Positions 24,556 through 37,120 of a DNA stretch of 64,000 nucleotides are shown piece by piece. The notes below the pieces were generated by a model. The model had not been told where the DNA came from, searched no databases, and saw only the letters and a list, made by a program, of their open reading frames with translations. The stretch's first letter is position 1, and every line of letters begins with the position of its first letter. This stretch comes from Stenopsyche tienmushanensis (lineage: Eukaryota > Arthropoda > Insecta > Trichoptera > Stenopsychidae), in the NCBI GenBank assembly GCA_008973525.1, contig WACJ01000125.1:1364001-1428000 (forward strand), read 5' to 3'. Position numbers and translations under genes: made by a program.

Positions 24556-24932
24556 TTTGCAATTTAATCCAGTGATGGCGAACATTTTAAAGTTGATGTG
24601 TTAAAATTTGTAAAAACCTAGTAAAAAAGAGTTACATTTTTTATAATTTATTTATTTATTGTATTCATCTTAATTCTTTATATAATTTCTTTCCAGATTC
24701 TCAAACTTTAACTTCAAACCGGCAAACATTTAAGGCCCAAAAAAAGGTATTTTTAACGTAAGATAAAATAAAAATTTTAACCTGGTTTTGCGAACTGCCA
24801 TAGCCATATGTGTTTCAAATAAGCTCGTAAAATTTCAGACCAATCGGCGACTTGGTTCTTCAAAATTCTGTCCACACCGCATGCAAAAATAGTTTTAAAT
24901 ACTAATTTTATCCATTATTTTTAAAATAGGTT
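24556..24932. other. non-coding stretch with a possible hAT-type terminus
   Basis: CAGTGATGGCGAAC at 24570-24583 resembles the conserved CAGNGRTGGCGAAC start of some hAT elements. No partner terminus or 8-bp duplication was found, so it is only noted. Confidence 0.25.
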
Positions 24933-25262
24933 TTAATGCTTCGTTGAAAATGCAGGCTGCAGTGTATTTCGCGATTTGCAGTATTTTTTGCCACAAAAAA
25001 TATATTTCGGTACCAGAGACCATTCGCACTCGTTGAAACGACCAAAGCATCTTTTCAATAAATTATCAGACGTTAATTCTTCATAAATGGGTCTTAAGAT
25101 TTGCTGAATATCCTCTGTGAGAGAGGAAGGTTGCTTGTATAAATATAACCATCTTGTAGTTGCATGTTTTTGCAATTCGCACCAAGAATCTGCGCCTTCC
25201 CGACAGTATGAATGCTGAGGGGCTTCATCAGTCGAAATTTTGTGATAGTCTGCGAAATAACA
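24933..25262 (-). pseudogene. Mutator-like transposase remnant
   Basis: The minus strand from 25262 reads KCYFADYHKISTDEAPQHSY, then CREGADSWCELQKHA, SLTEDIQQILRPIYEEL and LLKRCFGRFNECEWSLVPK, followed by IFCGKKY and LQPAFSTKH before a stop. This is the order H.ISTDE.P.H..CP.G.DSWC / P...L...PIYE.L / LL.RC..G.TQN.NES / PK found in arthropod Mutator-like transposases (the Pfam 'Mutator' type domain). About 105 codons remain open with no frameshift. The TTAA-flanked elements at 3168 and 38068 carry the same SWCKYKK...PIYEDL segment, so all three come from related transposases. No TIR was found for this copy. Confidence 0.65.
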
Positions 25263-26277
25263 TTTCTCAGTTTTTTATTAAATCAGAATGTAGCAGGATA
25301 ACTAAGCCATGATAATTAGATTTTTTTATTAATTTATTAGTAAGCTGTTCGGTTTTCGAAGCACTTCATACAGAATTCTTTCTTTTTTTGCCGTTTAATT
25401 AGCTGTAAAGCATTGAAATAATCCGAATTTCTTCACCAAAATTATGAACCACTTCCTTAGAGACATGTCCTTTCGAAAAATGAAGTCACAAATTTAGTGT
25501 GAGTGAGAGTGAGTGATTTTTATGATATAAGTACCAAATAGCGTAAATAATAAGCATTTAATGGATATTAAAAAAATATTTATTTTTTAGTATTTTTAAT
25601 GCGCGCTTTAAATCCATGTAAGCGATTTTCCCCAGAAATATCAATCTGTCTATAATAATTTTGTCTTGTTTTTTTATCACCCCTATGGCGTCTGCGTTCG
25701 GTTCACAAGGGTGTATTTGAGCAGCTGGCTTTGCATACATAGTCAAGTGAATAAAAAATAGTTGTAAGGCGTTGAGCATGTGGACGGTATCAGTAAAAGG
25801 TAGTAGGTATACACAAAAAGGGTTCAAAAGATGAGGAAGAAGAAGGTGGAAGTGAAGAGCGGCTCGCACCTGGTGTTGTTCTCACGCGCCGCCGGAAGCG
25901 CATTATCCTACGAAGCCTGCGCCCCGCCGGGGGAAACTCGCCGGAAGGAAACACACAAAAACTTACAAAAAAGCATTAAATGGATATTATTTTTGTATGA
26001 GGCACTCACAAAAAATGTCCTTTCACTGTATTCAATGACCTTTCCTTTAGCGCCAAATGAATCAAGAAAGCTCCAAACGGGAAATCCTTGAAAGATTTTC
26101 GTATTAAAAGTATTATCTTGGGGAAGCTTTCTCTCCTTTGATGAAAATGATTTATTATTTAAGATTTTTATGATTACAACAGACAATGCTTAAATTAATA
26201 CACATTCTTCAACATTTATATGAACAACTTGTATGCTCATAATTAGAGCAAACATGTTTTTGAAAAATGCATTTATA
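25263..26277. other. non-coding stretch with a small G+C-rich open frame
   Basis: From about 25800 to 25960 the base composition becomes G+C- and CpG-rich. An ATG at 25831 opens a frame reading MRKKKVEVKSGSHLVLFSRA, followed by AGSALSYEACAPPGETRRK, before composition returns to AT-rich. It might be a first exon or an old insertion. It matches no family I know. The rest is unremarkable. Confidence 0.25.
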
Positions 26278-27143
26278 TTAGGGTGTCCCATAAGTTTCTT
26301 TCGTTTACATATTAAGAAAAAAATAAACAATAATTTGTATTACATCAAAATTTATTGAATAATATATGATCCATTCTTTTCTATTACATTTCTCCATCTC
26401 TCCGGAAGCCTCATAATGCCTTCTTGCCAAAATTTCTCAGATTTGTTGGCAAAATATTGATCAAGGTACATTTTTATATCATTTTTTGAATACAATTTTT
26501 TACCACGTAAAGAATTTTTCAATTAAAAAATAAATAATAATCTGAAGAAGCAATGTCCGGAGAGTATGGAAAATGAGGTAAAACATCCCAGTCAAATGAT
26601 AATAATTTATTTCTGACGAGCAAAGACACATGAGGCCATGATTGCATCCTTTAGATTGTCTAGTTGGAAACAATATTTTGTTGAATTGATAATTTCACCT
26701 TGCTTAAGTAGCTCATAATAAACCAGCCCCTTCCAGTCCCACCAAATGTATAACAAAACTTTTTTTGGGTTTAGGCCAGGTTTAGCTACAGTTAAAGCTT
26801 CTGTACCCTTGGTTCAAGACCGTTTACGTTGAATATTCTCATAGAGTATCCAACTTTCATCTCCAGTGACAAGTCTATTCAAAAAAGGTTAGCTATTATG
26901 TCGTTGGAGAAGAAGATCGCATGTTGAAATACGCTGAAGTTTATTTGAATCAGTCAATTCATGAGGAAGCCACACATCTGAACACATTGATGTAGCCCAA
27001 TTTTGTCAAATGATTATGGACGGATGCTCGTTGAATTTCTAACTTGTTAGCTATTTCGCGAAAAGTATATCGCGAATTTTCTTCGATCGTGGCTATTATT
27101 AGATCTGTTTTCATTTGCGAAAGAAACTTATGGGACAACTTAA
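26278..27143 (-). mobile_element. mariner family A, copy 2
   Basis: TIRs TTAGGGTGTCCCATAAGTTT and its near-inverse TTAAGTTGTCCCATAAGTTT lie inside TA flanks. The minus strand encodes, in shifting frames, the second helix-turn-helix (YTFREIANKLEIQRASVHNH), VTGDESWI, IWWDWKGLVYYEL, ETI-type INSTKYCFQLDNLKD and PYSPDIA-like PHFPYSPDIASSDYYLF, ending in IIQ before a stop. About 60 bases that carry the second catalytic motif (HDNARPH) are deleted between LDNLKDA and VSLLVRN. The first helix-turn-helix is absent, as in the other family A copies. The element ends 17 bases before an X MITE. Confidence 0.92.
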
Positions 27144-27160
27144 TATGTTTATATTGTTTT

Positions 27161-27672
27161 TTAACCTTTTGAGGAGTGAACAAATTTAAAACCGATGAAG
27201 TCATTGAGACCATAATCGCTTTACACCAATTACTTTCTGTCATCTCATATCAGCGTAAGACAATCTTCAATTCGAGGCAGAGTCAATTGTAAATGAACAC
27301 GCGATAGCATACAAGACCACGTCATTTCTTCACATAAACAATACACAAAAAAATGATAAATTTGCTCCTGCTTTAGAAGGAAACAATAATTGGATAAAGA
27401 TTCAAAAACAAAAACTGTCGATAGCACAAAATATTCGGTAATTTATTTGCGTAAACAAATAACAAACTTAAAATTCAAATCATTATTAGTCGATAAATTT
27501 GGGTTAATGATCTATACAATCGTGTGATATATGCGGGTAAGCTCTCTGTCTCTGTCTCCCGAACTGCGCTGCGTCTATCTCGGTCTCTGTCTGTCTTCGA
27601 GCTCAATGTACAAGAGTGCTCTTTCTGAAAAAAGGATGCCAGGCCCTGTCACAGTACTCCTTTATGGGTTAA
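27161..27672 (-). mobile_element. repeat family X (piggyBac-like MITE), full copy
   Basis: On the minus strand it starts TTAACCCATAAAGGAGTACT and ends TTCACTCCTCAAAAGGTTAA. The ends are imperfect inverted repeats (TTAACC..T..AGGAGT) with TTAA at both tips, the target of piggyBac-type transposons. It follows the 57247-57792 copy along its whole length, sharing GGGCCTGG, GCGCAGTTCGGGAGACAGAG, TTATTTGTTTACGCAAA, GTGTTCATTTACAATTGACT and CTCGAATTGAAGATTGTCTT. No coding capacity is seen. Confidence 0.85.
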
Positions 27673-27778
27673 GAAACAATGCAAATATAAATACTTTTGC
27701 TTTAAAGAGAACAAAAAATTATAAAAATTCTCATTACATAAGATTTTTGATCATGAAAAGGCTTTTAATATTGTAATA

Positions 27779-27870
27779 TTAGGTCTTCCCAAAAGAAATC
27801 CATTATTTTCGCTTGACCTTTTTTTTAGGTCATATTTGTGTCTAGACACTTTTAAAAGTAAATGTAATGA
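27779..27870 (+). mobile_element. solo mariner-type terminus
   Basis: TTAGGTCTTCCCAAAAGAAA next to TA at 27777-27778 resembles a mariner terminus and shares TTAGGTNNTCCC.AAAGAAATC with 60510. No opposite end or transposase is found. Confidence 0.3.
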
Positions 27871-29635
27871 ATAGATTATTTAGGAATTTGATTGAATTCA
27901 TGATGGATATGAAAGCTGTATATATGAAAAATGCGCTTAAAATAAATTACATAAATTTCAAATTTGTCGCTATAATCGCAATATGGAACAGGCCGTCTAT
28001 GTAATTATATTCCGCCTATTTTCCACCCATGCACCACAGCTACCACCGCAACTTTATATTCATAACTCTATTTAAAAATATTTTTTATATCATAATATAT
28101 GATAATAATGTTTGGTATGAATATTACATAACCCAATATCAATGGTTCATCGATCATCAAATATGATTCGAAATATTTTTGTTGGGTTAATAACCCCCAA
28201 AGTGAATTTCGAAATAAGCCCCACGCCCTAATGCTCCCCGAGTAAGAGGATTGTTATGGTGACACTGAACATCCAAAACTCGCGATTTATAATACAACAA
28301 TGGCCCACTCCCTTTGGACCCTTTGCGAAGGAATCTGGATGACAAACAAGTGTTCACCTGCTTATTGTATTCATTGTAAAACGATGATAAATTACCTATT
28401 GCAACCTTTACTCCCTTCGAAATGAATCTTGTCCCCGCTACCCTTCGGAAAATCACAGCAGATTTTCCGCCAATAATCAGCATTTTTAATATTGAATACG
28501 ACGTTCATTCATTTTGGCATCGGATTCAATTCGATGATAAATGTATTTATTCGCATCCACAACTCACTAATTCGATTTGCATATGCTAAACAATTTACGG
28601 GACTACTTTTCAAGTCTTGCGTTATTAATTTTTCACGGAAGATATTCGCCAATGCGATACTGCAAACCGCTTATAATAAAAGAGAAGGAACAATATTTCA
28701 GACACTCTCCAGCAAACGGATCCAGTACATATATGCAGCTGTTTTATAGAGTTGAAAAATAAATAAGAGGTCAAATGCTCTATTTGCTCACAAAATACGA
28801 CTAGAGCGGGAGAGGAAAAAAACATTGGGGTTTAGAGTATAAATGTTTTCCCTGAAGTATACCGTCCAAAAACCACATGAAAAACTGACCATTTGAAAAG
28901 CTATTTTTATTGCATGTAAATTTTATGTACTTTATACTCATTCGCTTTTCTTCGGTCGAAAAAAACACAAACATATGTACTCTTATACCCTTTCGTACAC
29001 AAAAAACATCCCTTAATAAAATTCATACAATTTTGATGTCCCCACAAACGTTTATGGGTGATGCTATGATTGAAATGCGCTATATAATGATCTATCGTAT
29101 TTCCAATCATCAATGCTTATTAACTCTCCTATAATAATTTATAAATGAAAATAAATAAAATACATCAATATTATTGAATAGGTATCGTTAAAAATATATT
29201 AAAGCAAATATAGACATCATTGGTTAAATTTAATATGCACTGCCAATTTAAAAAAAAAGCTATCATACATTGTCATACAAGTCTTTATTCCCATATCCAG
29301 TCGTGTAATACTAAGTAAGAGTTCCTATTGTATACTACAATTCATTAGAAGGTGTTTCTATAAGTAACTTCGCAATCAATCGATAGAATTCATTTCAAAA
29401 TTGAACATTCATTGCATAAAACGCTTGTATACCCTTACTGGTATTTTAAAGGAATAAATCTATTACGTGTCATGAAACCAGAAAATAAAAGCAAAGTGCT
29501 GAATAATTCCGTTGATGAAGTTGATCGAAATTATTAAAATCATTCACAGGTAAACCGGTTTTTAGGCAAAATTCCAGACCTTCGAAAACCGATTTTTATC
29601 CTGAAAATCCGGTTTTGAATATAAAAATTAAATTT
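27871..29635. other. non-coding stretch
   Basis: The 98-residue minus frame at 28187-28483 begins with ATG and has balanced composition, but matches nothing I recognise. The rest is AT-rich with short chance frames. Confidence 0.35.
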
Positions 29636-30068
29636 TAATTATCTAATATTTTTGGACGAAAAATATTGAATCATTCACTTGAAAGCACGTGCTCTTGCAC
29701 TCAGCGTGACGACACGTTAGTCTAGACAAGAAAAAGTTTTTCTCGGATTGTAGATAGTTTTAAATATTTTCCAGAATTAATTCTTATCTGTACAACGGAT
29801 AGGCTGGAGTAAAATGGTAACCCTCTACGAAATTTTCGTATATAGAATGCGCGAACTGCTTATAAACTTTCCAGATGATGCCATTCACTATTACAGTCAA
29901 TCCTCCTATAGCGTCCACTTCATTTGCAGTATATTTTATATAAGCAACGGGTAAAATACATAAAGTCGAGCGTATGATTGCATTTATTAACAAACAAAAC
30001 ACATACAAATTTTGCATGGGTAACTATTTTCTATAGCGTAATCTCTATCTCGATGCTATAGAAGGGTT
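29636..30068 (+). repeat. repeat family Z, copy 1
   Basis: About 430 bases align in the same orientation with 50632-51055. Shared blocks are GGACGAAAAATATTGAATC, AGCACGTGCT, TGACGACACGTT, ACCCTCTACGAAATTTTC, CTATAGCGTCCACTTC and AAGCAACGGGTAAAATACAT. Near the end an inverted pair (CTATAGCGTCCA with GATGCTATAGAAGGGTTG) can fold. There is no TIR at the outer ends and no coding motif. Confidence 0.8.
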
Positions 30069-32994
30069 GACTGGAATTCTCAAAGGTGTCTTCAATCTTT
30101 CATCGAGCTTTAGCGGGAACAAGCTTAGGGATATCAGATTTCAATATCACACGATGTGTTTAAAATATTTTAAGCTATAATTGTTTTTAAGTGTTCGTTC
30201 TCTTTTTTTGTACTCACATTTATAAATCGGTGGAAATCGGTTTTGTTCAAAACCTGAAACCCGGAAACCATAATTTTTTATGAGTTCAAATATTAATATT
30301 ATGAATGTGATGAATAAGGAATCCAATCCAGGGATCCTGGACAGTTTTAGGTGCTCTTGAATCCCGAGATTAGTAAACGTAATCCCGAAAAAATCGGGAT
30401 TTAAATTTTTATCTAACAGAAATTGTACACCTTACCAGTACGATGAAGGCTACTAAATGGAGACATTCCCGTCGAAATCTGGATTTTTGGAAACAGTGGC
30501 GTAACTACTAATTGGCGATCTTAAGCAACGTCTAGGGGCAATAATTGTCTAATCTATGTATACATACATACAGTACATGTATGTTTTTCAAATTGTTATA
30601 TAAATATTTCCCTACCGGTGATGTATTTACTACACATCGACTCTAATAATGGGAATATAGATATGAAATATAATAGATACGGGTTTCAGAATTTTTGTAT
30701 TGCTTCTTAATATAATTACGAATCACATCAAATCATTATAGTATATAAGTATTCATCTGCAGCGACGGAAAAAAATAATTTGTCGGGAAATCGGAAATTT
30801 GGCAAGTTAGTCCGTATCTCAGCAGAAAGGAATTTTGTCAGTCACGTTGATGGTGTTATACGAAAATGAGGGCTCACGCGGTCATCACTTTCTTTAAACT
30901 CCTTTTAATTCTTTAAACACATCTTCGAACTGATCACAGTTATACTTGAAGAAATAAAATAAAAAATATGAATTTAAAAAATGGAAGACGTTCACTTTGC
31001 AAGGCATTCTCTCCGGTCCATAAGAAAAATTTCATGACTTAAACATTAATTTTCTAGGGAATGAAAACATTTTCTATAAAATTTAATAAAACCCATCAAA
31101 TATTTAGCCAAATCAATAATTGAAAAATAAAATTCACCGCTTGTACAACAAACATTATTTTACATATTTTTTTTTTATATAAAATTTCATATTAGCAAAG
31201 TAATTTATAAAATTTAATTAAATTACGGTTTTATTATTTGCTAAATAAAATTAAAAAAAAACAGAACGAAAAGAGTGTTTGTGAAGCAGAGCGACACTTT
31301 TGCTTGACAGTGAATTGCCTCATCCGGAATGGTTGTGTTAATGCTGAAATTGTATGCATTTCTTTAGCATTTTTTGGCTGACGTATAAAATTAGCATTTT
31401 AATCCTTAAGGACGAAGGAAACATTTTTTAACAATAACTGTTTATTCCTTCCATTTATACGAACACAGTCAGAATTATGTATAGGTTCGTTTTAAAAAAA
31501 ATCAGGGCACTAAAAGAAAGCTCTTGTTTTCAGCGAGCGATTTTCTGAATATCCAATTTGCGGGATAGGAAGTGCGCAAGGCTTTATCGCTCGTGATATA
31601 TGTTTTTTCTACAAATTAGATGTTCCCACCGCTGCTGGTCCAACATCAATCAAACACTTGAGGGATAGGAAATTACTAGCCGATAAGGATCATAACGTAT
31701 CGTCAGAGGATACTTTTTATTTGCCACACCAAACTCTATCTATATTTGATCAAAGAGCTTCGTGTTTGATATACTTCTTTAAAAAATAAAAGGGAAACGA
31801 TTTTGCTACCCATAGAAAATATTGTACAGGAATGTGCCCTCGATGGTTCATTAAAAATTGCCAAAGGCATCGGCCGATGACCTCACAATGCTATATTAAA
31901 TTTATGGGTATCGCAAAGCGCAGAATGCTTTTGTTATATGCAGTCAAAAATTCTAAAATATCCACAGTACATTTTTAAACTGTTTGTTTTTATTACCATA
32001 GGGGTTGAAAATAAAATTGATATACTTTGATAATAAATATTATAATATAGAATATGTACACCATTTAAAAAAACCTGAAACGCTAAATGCAAAAATTATC
32101 TGAAAATAATAAGATAAACCGGTTTATCCGCAAAAATTATATTTGATTGTTAAAATAATCAATGTGAAAATTATACAGACGTAATTCATTTAAAATTCAA
32201 ATACTAGGAAAATAATATTTATTTTAATAATTGACATTGTGTATATTTTGAAAAATTGTAAATGATTTTATATGAGCTCAAAATTTAAAGAATAGCCTTT
32301 AAACCATTGATTTTATGGATGGATTGGAAATTCAATATCCAATCTTCAGCAGATAGAATTATGGGTACGCCCTGAGACCTGCAAGCTTCAATACGTGTTT
32401 ATTAAAACCTTTAAGATTATAAGGGAGAATTTCAGCAACAATTTGAATCAAAATACTCCGGAAAGATATATTTTATTTGCCATATTGAATGGTTAATTTC
32501 ATCAAAGGCGATAAAATTTTATTTTCATATTTTTGTTGGCGGTTATTTCTAAAAAACGAAAAACTTTCCCCCGTTAATTTTTTTATACATTTTTACTGCC
32601 CTTTGTCGCGATTCCCCACATCCATTCATTAATGTCATAAAAATAAAATATTATTTTACAGCTCGGAATCTTTAGAGCGCCCACAAGGGGTCGTAAAAAA
32701 GTCACCTAACTTTATGGGTTATCACCCGAAGATGTTTGAAGTGGAAATGGAGAAAAACTCCAATCACCTGTTTATGAGTTGTAGTAATAATCCGAGATGA
32801 AAGAACAACATATCCTGGCGATATTTACGGCCATAAAATATTATTTTTGATAAGTTTTGTGATCGAAAGCGAAATAGTTCAATTTATGTGGGGTTAAAAG
32901 CGCTGGATGATATCCTTACTTTTACAACATAAGATTTCATTGATATTTATAAGTGTTTTCAGAAAAATTCGTTGGGAAATTATATAGTAAATTT
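30069..32994. other. non-coding stretch
   Basis: AT-rich sequence. No repeat, motif or long frame is recognised. Confidence 0.45.
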
Positions 32995-33052
32995 AGGTGG
33001 CTCCTACAGTCCTATAAGAGGGGGCTCTCTTATAGGGCTGCAGGAGCCACCT
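32995..33052. other. near-perfect 26-bp hairpin
   Basis: The left arm AGGTGGCTCCTACAGTCCTA-TAAGAG (32995-33020) pairs with 33027-33052 at 24 of 26 positions across a six-base loop (GGGGCT). One mismatch is a G-T type pair. Such a long arm is unlikely by chance. It may be a tiny fold-back element or a transcribed hairpin. Confidence 0.8.
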
Positions 33053-35635
33053 TAAGTAAGTAAGTTACGTAAGAATGTTATCTTCTACGATTCATGAATT
33101 TGATGTTAATGACGATGACATCTTAAAAGTGATACAAACTAATCATTTTATATAAACTTTCGTTTAAATAAAACCATCGTTTTTTCACTTAAGGGTGTCA
33201 TCCCGAGTAAATTTTTGAAATTTTGTTGAACATTTTTTTGTGAATTTTGGTTTTTTACGACTTTTTACTTGAAAAAAAAAATAAACGCCTTGATCAATCA
33301 GAATTATCCTAGTTTACAAAGTATCTTCTTATGTACTGAACCTTTCTGTAAATAATTGCTGTTCTCTGGATTCAGTTTTAGCACTCTTAGCGAAGTAATT
33401 CGGAGCAGTAGATATGCGCTTCATAACGACTATGGTCGTAAGCTTGAGTTACCTAGCCAATTTGACATCCTATTGTAACTAAAACTTTTAAAATGCCATT
33501 AAATCCTTCACTGAAGATAATCACAACAAGAAAAGTTGTTATTTCAACGATCTTTGTGGCAGAATGCAGGTGTATAGGAGTGAAAATCCAATGAATTTAA
33601 TGATTCATTATTTTTTTGTGTTTGTGTTCCTAAACATCTGGTCAACAGTTTATCTCGAGATAAATCTACATAGACTGGTTTAATGATTTTTTTTTTTAAC
33701 TCTTGCTGTTAGAGATGGTTGTGGAAATTATTGACTTCTCCTTTAGTTTCAACCTTGCGTCATTTTGCGCCAGCTGTCTTCGCTTGCTGGACAATTTTAT
33801 GTTGAGAATTTACGTCTGTAAAATATTTTTGTTGGGAAGTTGCTCAAATTTCTTCCTTCGATTCTTTCATCGAGTTTGTGTGTCAACGAATGGCTAAACC
33901 GTTAAATTTAGTGATTTTATAGTTATATTCGAAATCAGAAATGAGTTTAGATAACGACCCGAATATCGGAAAATCACCTAATCTACAATTTATGCAAAAA
34001 AATGGATTTTTTGAAACCGACACACGGGATGACCGTCTTAAAATTATTATATTGTACACTTCCTACAAGAGAGATGGACAGATTGTTCGTTGTTACCCTA
34101 TTGCGATTGGCAACAATTCATATAAAATCTATGCAATTAGAAACAATTTACAGATAATATCATCATTATTAAATTTATTAACATATCATCATCTAGTTTG
34201 TGAAACTTTCCCATTCTTAGATCAACCTTTAGATATCCATATCCATTATTATTTTTTTACTCATATGTGATTCAAAGTTTTGATCACTTTTCGGTCAAAC
34301 AAATTCAATGTTGAACCATTAGATTGCTGAAACTATTTTTGTAGATCTGGATCAAAATTGAAGCTTATATAGTCGATTTGCGAATTTCCAGTTTATTCTA
34401 ATACAAAACGACGCTCTAACGATGCGATTTTAGCCATCAGACACCTCAGGGATGTCTGTCGGTCCAGTCTGCGTTCCAGTGTTTCATTTATTTTCCCATT
34501 TTCACGTTAGGGCCGTCGGAAAACAACTCGTTCACTCGTTTGTAACTATTTGCTTTGACCAATGATGAATTAGTCAACCGTTTCATTTCACATCCCATCG
34601 TGGGCTTTGAGCCCCTATTTTTAATTGCACCTATATATGAGCGTTCTTTTTTGCATCGGTAGCGAGCTGAACTGAGAGCTGATCAAACTTTGGTACAACT
34701 CTGATCAGATTTCATAAAATATAAGCCATTTATATGATATTTCGATAACCATTTTCAGCGTCGATTTAATTAAATGAGATATATGATTACGTTTATAAAA
34801 CGTATTTGTTTCCAATTCAATTACTTTCGATTAAAACATATTTTATGATGAGTGCGATTCATTTGGATTCAGCAACTGATTGATTGGCGCGGCATACAAT
34901 CATCTAATTTTATTACATTGCATGATTTTTGGATAAATTTATAAAATTATTTAAATTAAAAATAAATTCAAATGTGCAAAAAAACCTTTTTCCCCTTTAG
35001 TTTGATGAGCAGCAAACATTTGACAAAGCATTTGTACGTATAACGGATTTGAATTGTGGCTCCCAATGTGATGCTCATACAACACAAAACGGATTGCAAA
35101 TAAACGATCCCTCTGGTACAACAAAGTATACGTTGCAATAAATTTTAAAACCCGATCTAAAAATCAAAGAAACCTTTTTTATACAGGAATTAAACCACAC
35201 AATTAAATCGAAAAATTTATAACGAAAATGTTATTCAATATCCATATTCTCTTATTAATTCCATTGAAGAGCTGTCAAAATTATAAAAATAATATAATAT
35301 ATAAACAATTTAATGACGCTCAAAATGAAACTCGAACAGCAGGCAACATTAATTTATATATCAAATGATTTAATGATTATGATAAAAATGTCTCTAAATT
35401 GCCAAAACATAATGTTAAATGTCTCCAATTAGAAATTAGAACACCTAAATAAAGTATAATTAGAATATAAACATCAATTTGATGGTTAGTTTAAAAATAA
35501 GTCTTATAACAATTTAGAGAAGTGCCTAGCAATAAAAACGTATGGACCTATTCAGGCCATATATAATTCCACAACGACTATTAAATTTAAATTAATAATT
35601 TATTTTATCAGACTCTTTTAAATTTGGTGAAGATA
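33053..35635. other. non-coding stretch
   Basis: The 109-residue plus frame at 33941-34270 starts with ATG and is polar in its first half (MSLDNDPNIGKSPNLQF), but matches nothing known and turns low-complexity at its end. The third copy of the 22-bp motif (35318-35339) lies here. Confidence 0.35.
35318..35339 (+). repeat. dispersed 22-bp motif, divergent copy
   Basis: GCTCAAAATGAAACTCGAAC-AG matches the motif at 6281 and 39322 at 19 of 22 positions, in the same orientation. Confidence 0.45.
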
Positions 35636-36200
35636 TTAGGGGGACCCATAAGTAATCAATTATTTTGAGAGCGTTTTGTTACATGGCAGCTATCGCTGAC
35701 TCGTCGACTAGAGAGGTTGTGCATTTGATTGTATCTTATTGAATAGACTCTAAACCTCATTTATTCACTGACACAGATAAAAGTAAACTCGTTATCAACA
35801 CCATGTCAGATACACAGCCGTCAGAAGAACATATTCGTCATCTTACGCTATTCCACTTTAAAATGGGTTGTAACGCAATACAGACATCTAAGAAAATTTG
35901 TGGTGTTTATGGTAAAAATCTTAAAGTCATTAAGTATCAACGATGGTTTCGAAGAAACTATAACAAATGTCTTCTTGAGCATATGGTGGGATTGTGGTGG
36001 GATAATACACTTTGACTTTCTAAAACTAGGAGAAACTATCATTGCATAAATTTATTGCTCACAATTAGACAGAGTAAATGCAAAGTTATTAGAAAAACAT
36101 ACAAATTTCGTCAACCGAAACTTTGCCTAAAAGATGGCAAAGAGTTGTAAATAATAATGGAAATTATATAATTGATTGAATAATTAAAATAAAATCGTAA
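35636..36200 (+). mobile_element. mariner family D, internally deleted
   Basis: The left end TTAGGGGGACCCATAAGTAA follows TA. A transposase start at 35803 reads MSDTQPSEEHIRHLTLFHFK, then ICGVYG and YQRWFRRNY, the first helix-turn-helix and linker of a mariner transposase. The frame then jumps into the WWD region (about 35985), DFLKLGETI, YCSQLDRVNAKLLEKH and, after another gap, RWQRVVNNNGNYIID just before a stop at 36178. Catalytic motifs around the first and second aspartates are deleted. A right TIR is not seen. This lineage differs from families A-C by its TIR and N-terminus. Confidence 0.8.
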
Positions 36201-37120
36201 CATTTTTTTTCGTTTTAATTCGAAATAATTCGAGTATTTACAATTTGTAAACAGTTCTACAGCAAGAATGCAATCATTTTCTAGAGATCCATATTAACTC
36301 AGCATACAAGTTATTATCATCAAGTTCAACATAACCCTCCGGTATAAAAGCGCTTATTCCCTTAATAATCGTGATAAAACTGATATTAAAAATTGATAAA
36401 GCTGAAGAACAGCACATGATCTGGTGGATCCTTTATGTTCATTACTATTTTATTTAAAAAAATGATAATATAGCATTGCGTGTACATGGATTTCGACGGC
36501 GTGTTTAGCATCCCTAAGCGTTGGTCGAACAATTTTGGCAACCGGACTTTTCATTACCGACGATAAAAATAATTATTACCTGGGGGGCGATTTCCGGCGA
36601 GCGAAACGCGAATCGCGAGATTGTTATTTATGTTTTTTTACAACTTCCATCAATTCCGAAAGCGTTTTATATCTGAGAGCGTTTTGTAGGTGAGCCCTCA
36701 AATGTTATATTGTACCGTTATTGGTGAATGCACGTTTACGGACGCAATAAACTTTTTGACCTTTTCAGACTGAAAAACCCTCCAACTATGAGCTTATATC
36801 GATTGGCAACGCGGCAAAGACAGCGCATAGCCACGTTTGAATTTTGGGGGGGTTGGTCGATTTCAAAAAGAAATTAAAATCGAGAGAAATTTTATTATTG
36901 CTCTTTCACCTGCCGTGTAAAATATTGCCAATTCAACAAAAGGTATATGAAAAAAGTTTTTCATAAATTTGTCCTGCTCGGTCGTAAGTGCACTTCTCGC
37001 CTAATTTATGCGATGGGCGTCAGAATCGTACATTGGAAATGAACATTTTTTTCTGCGAGCCTATTCTAATAGTATTCTTACAAATAAACCGAAAAAGTTA
37101 AGTCGTAAAAAGTTGGTTAA
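36201..37120. other. non-coding stretch with a moderately G+C-richer part
   Basis: From about 36480 to 36860 the sequence has many CpG dinucleotides, several AAT-core homeodomain-like words (TTATTTATG, CAATAAA) and no long reading frame. It could be a conserved regulatory element, but that cannot be judged from one genome. Confidence 0.25.

Noticed and set aside
24570..24640. CAGTGATGGCGAAC, a hAT-like terminus
   Set aside because: No inverted partner or 8-bp duplication could be found nearby.
28187..28483. 98-residue ATG frame (minus) with balanced composition
   Set aside because: No recognisable motif, splice context or neighbour; left uncalled.
33941..34270. 109-residue ATG frame (plus)
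   Set aside because: First half looks coding-like, but the second half becomes low-complexity and no family is recognised.
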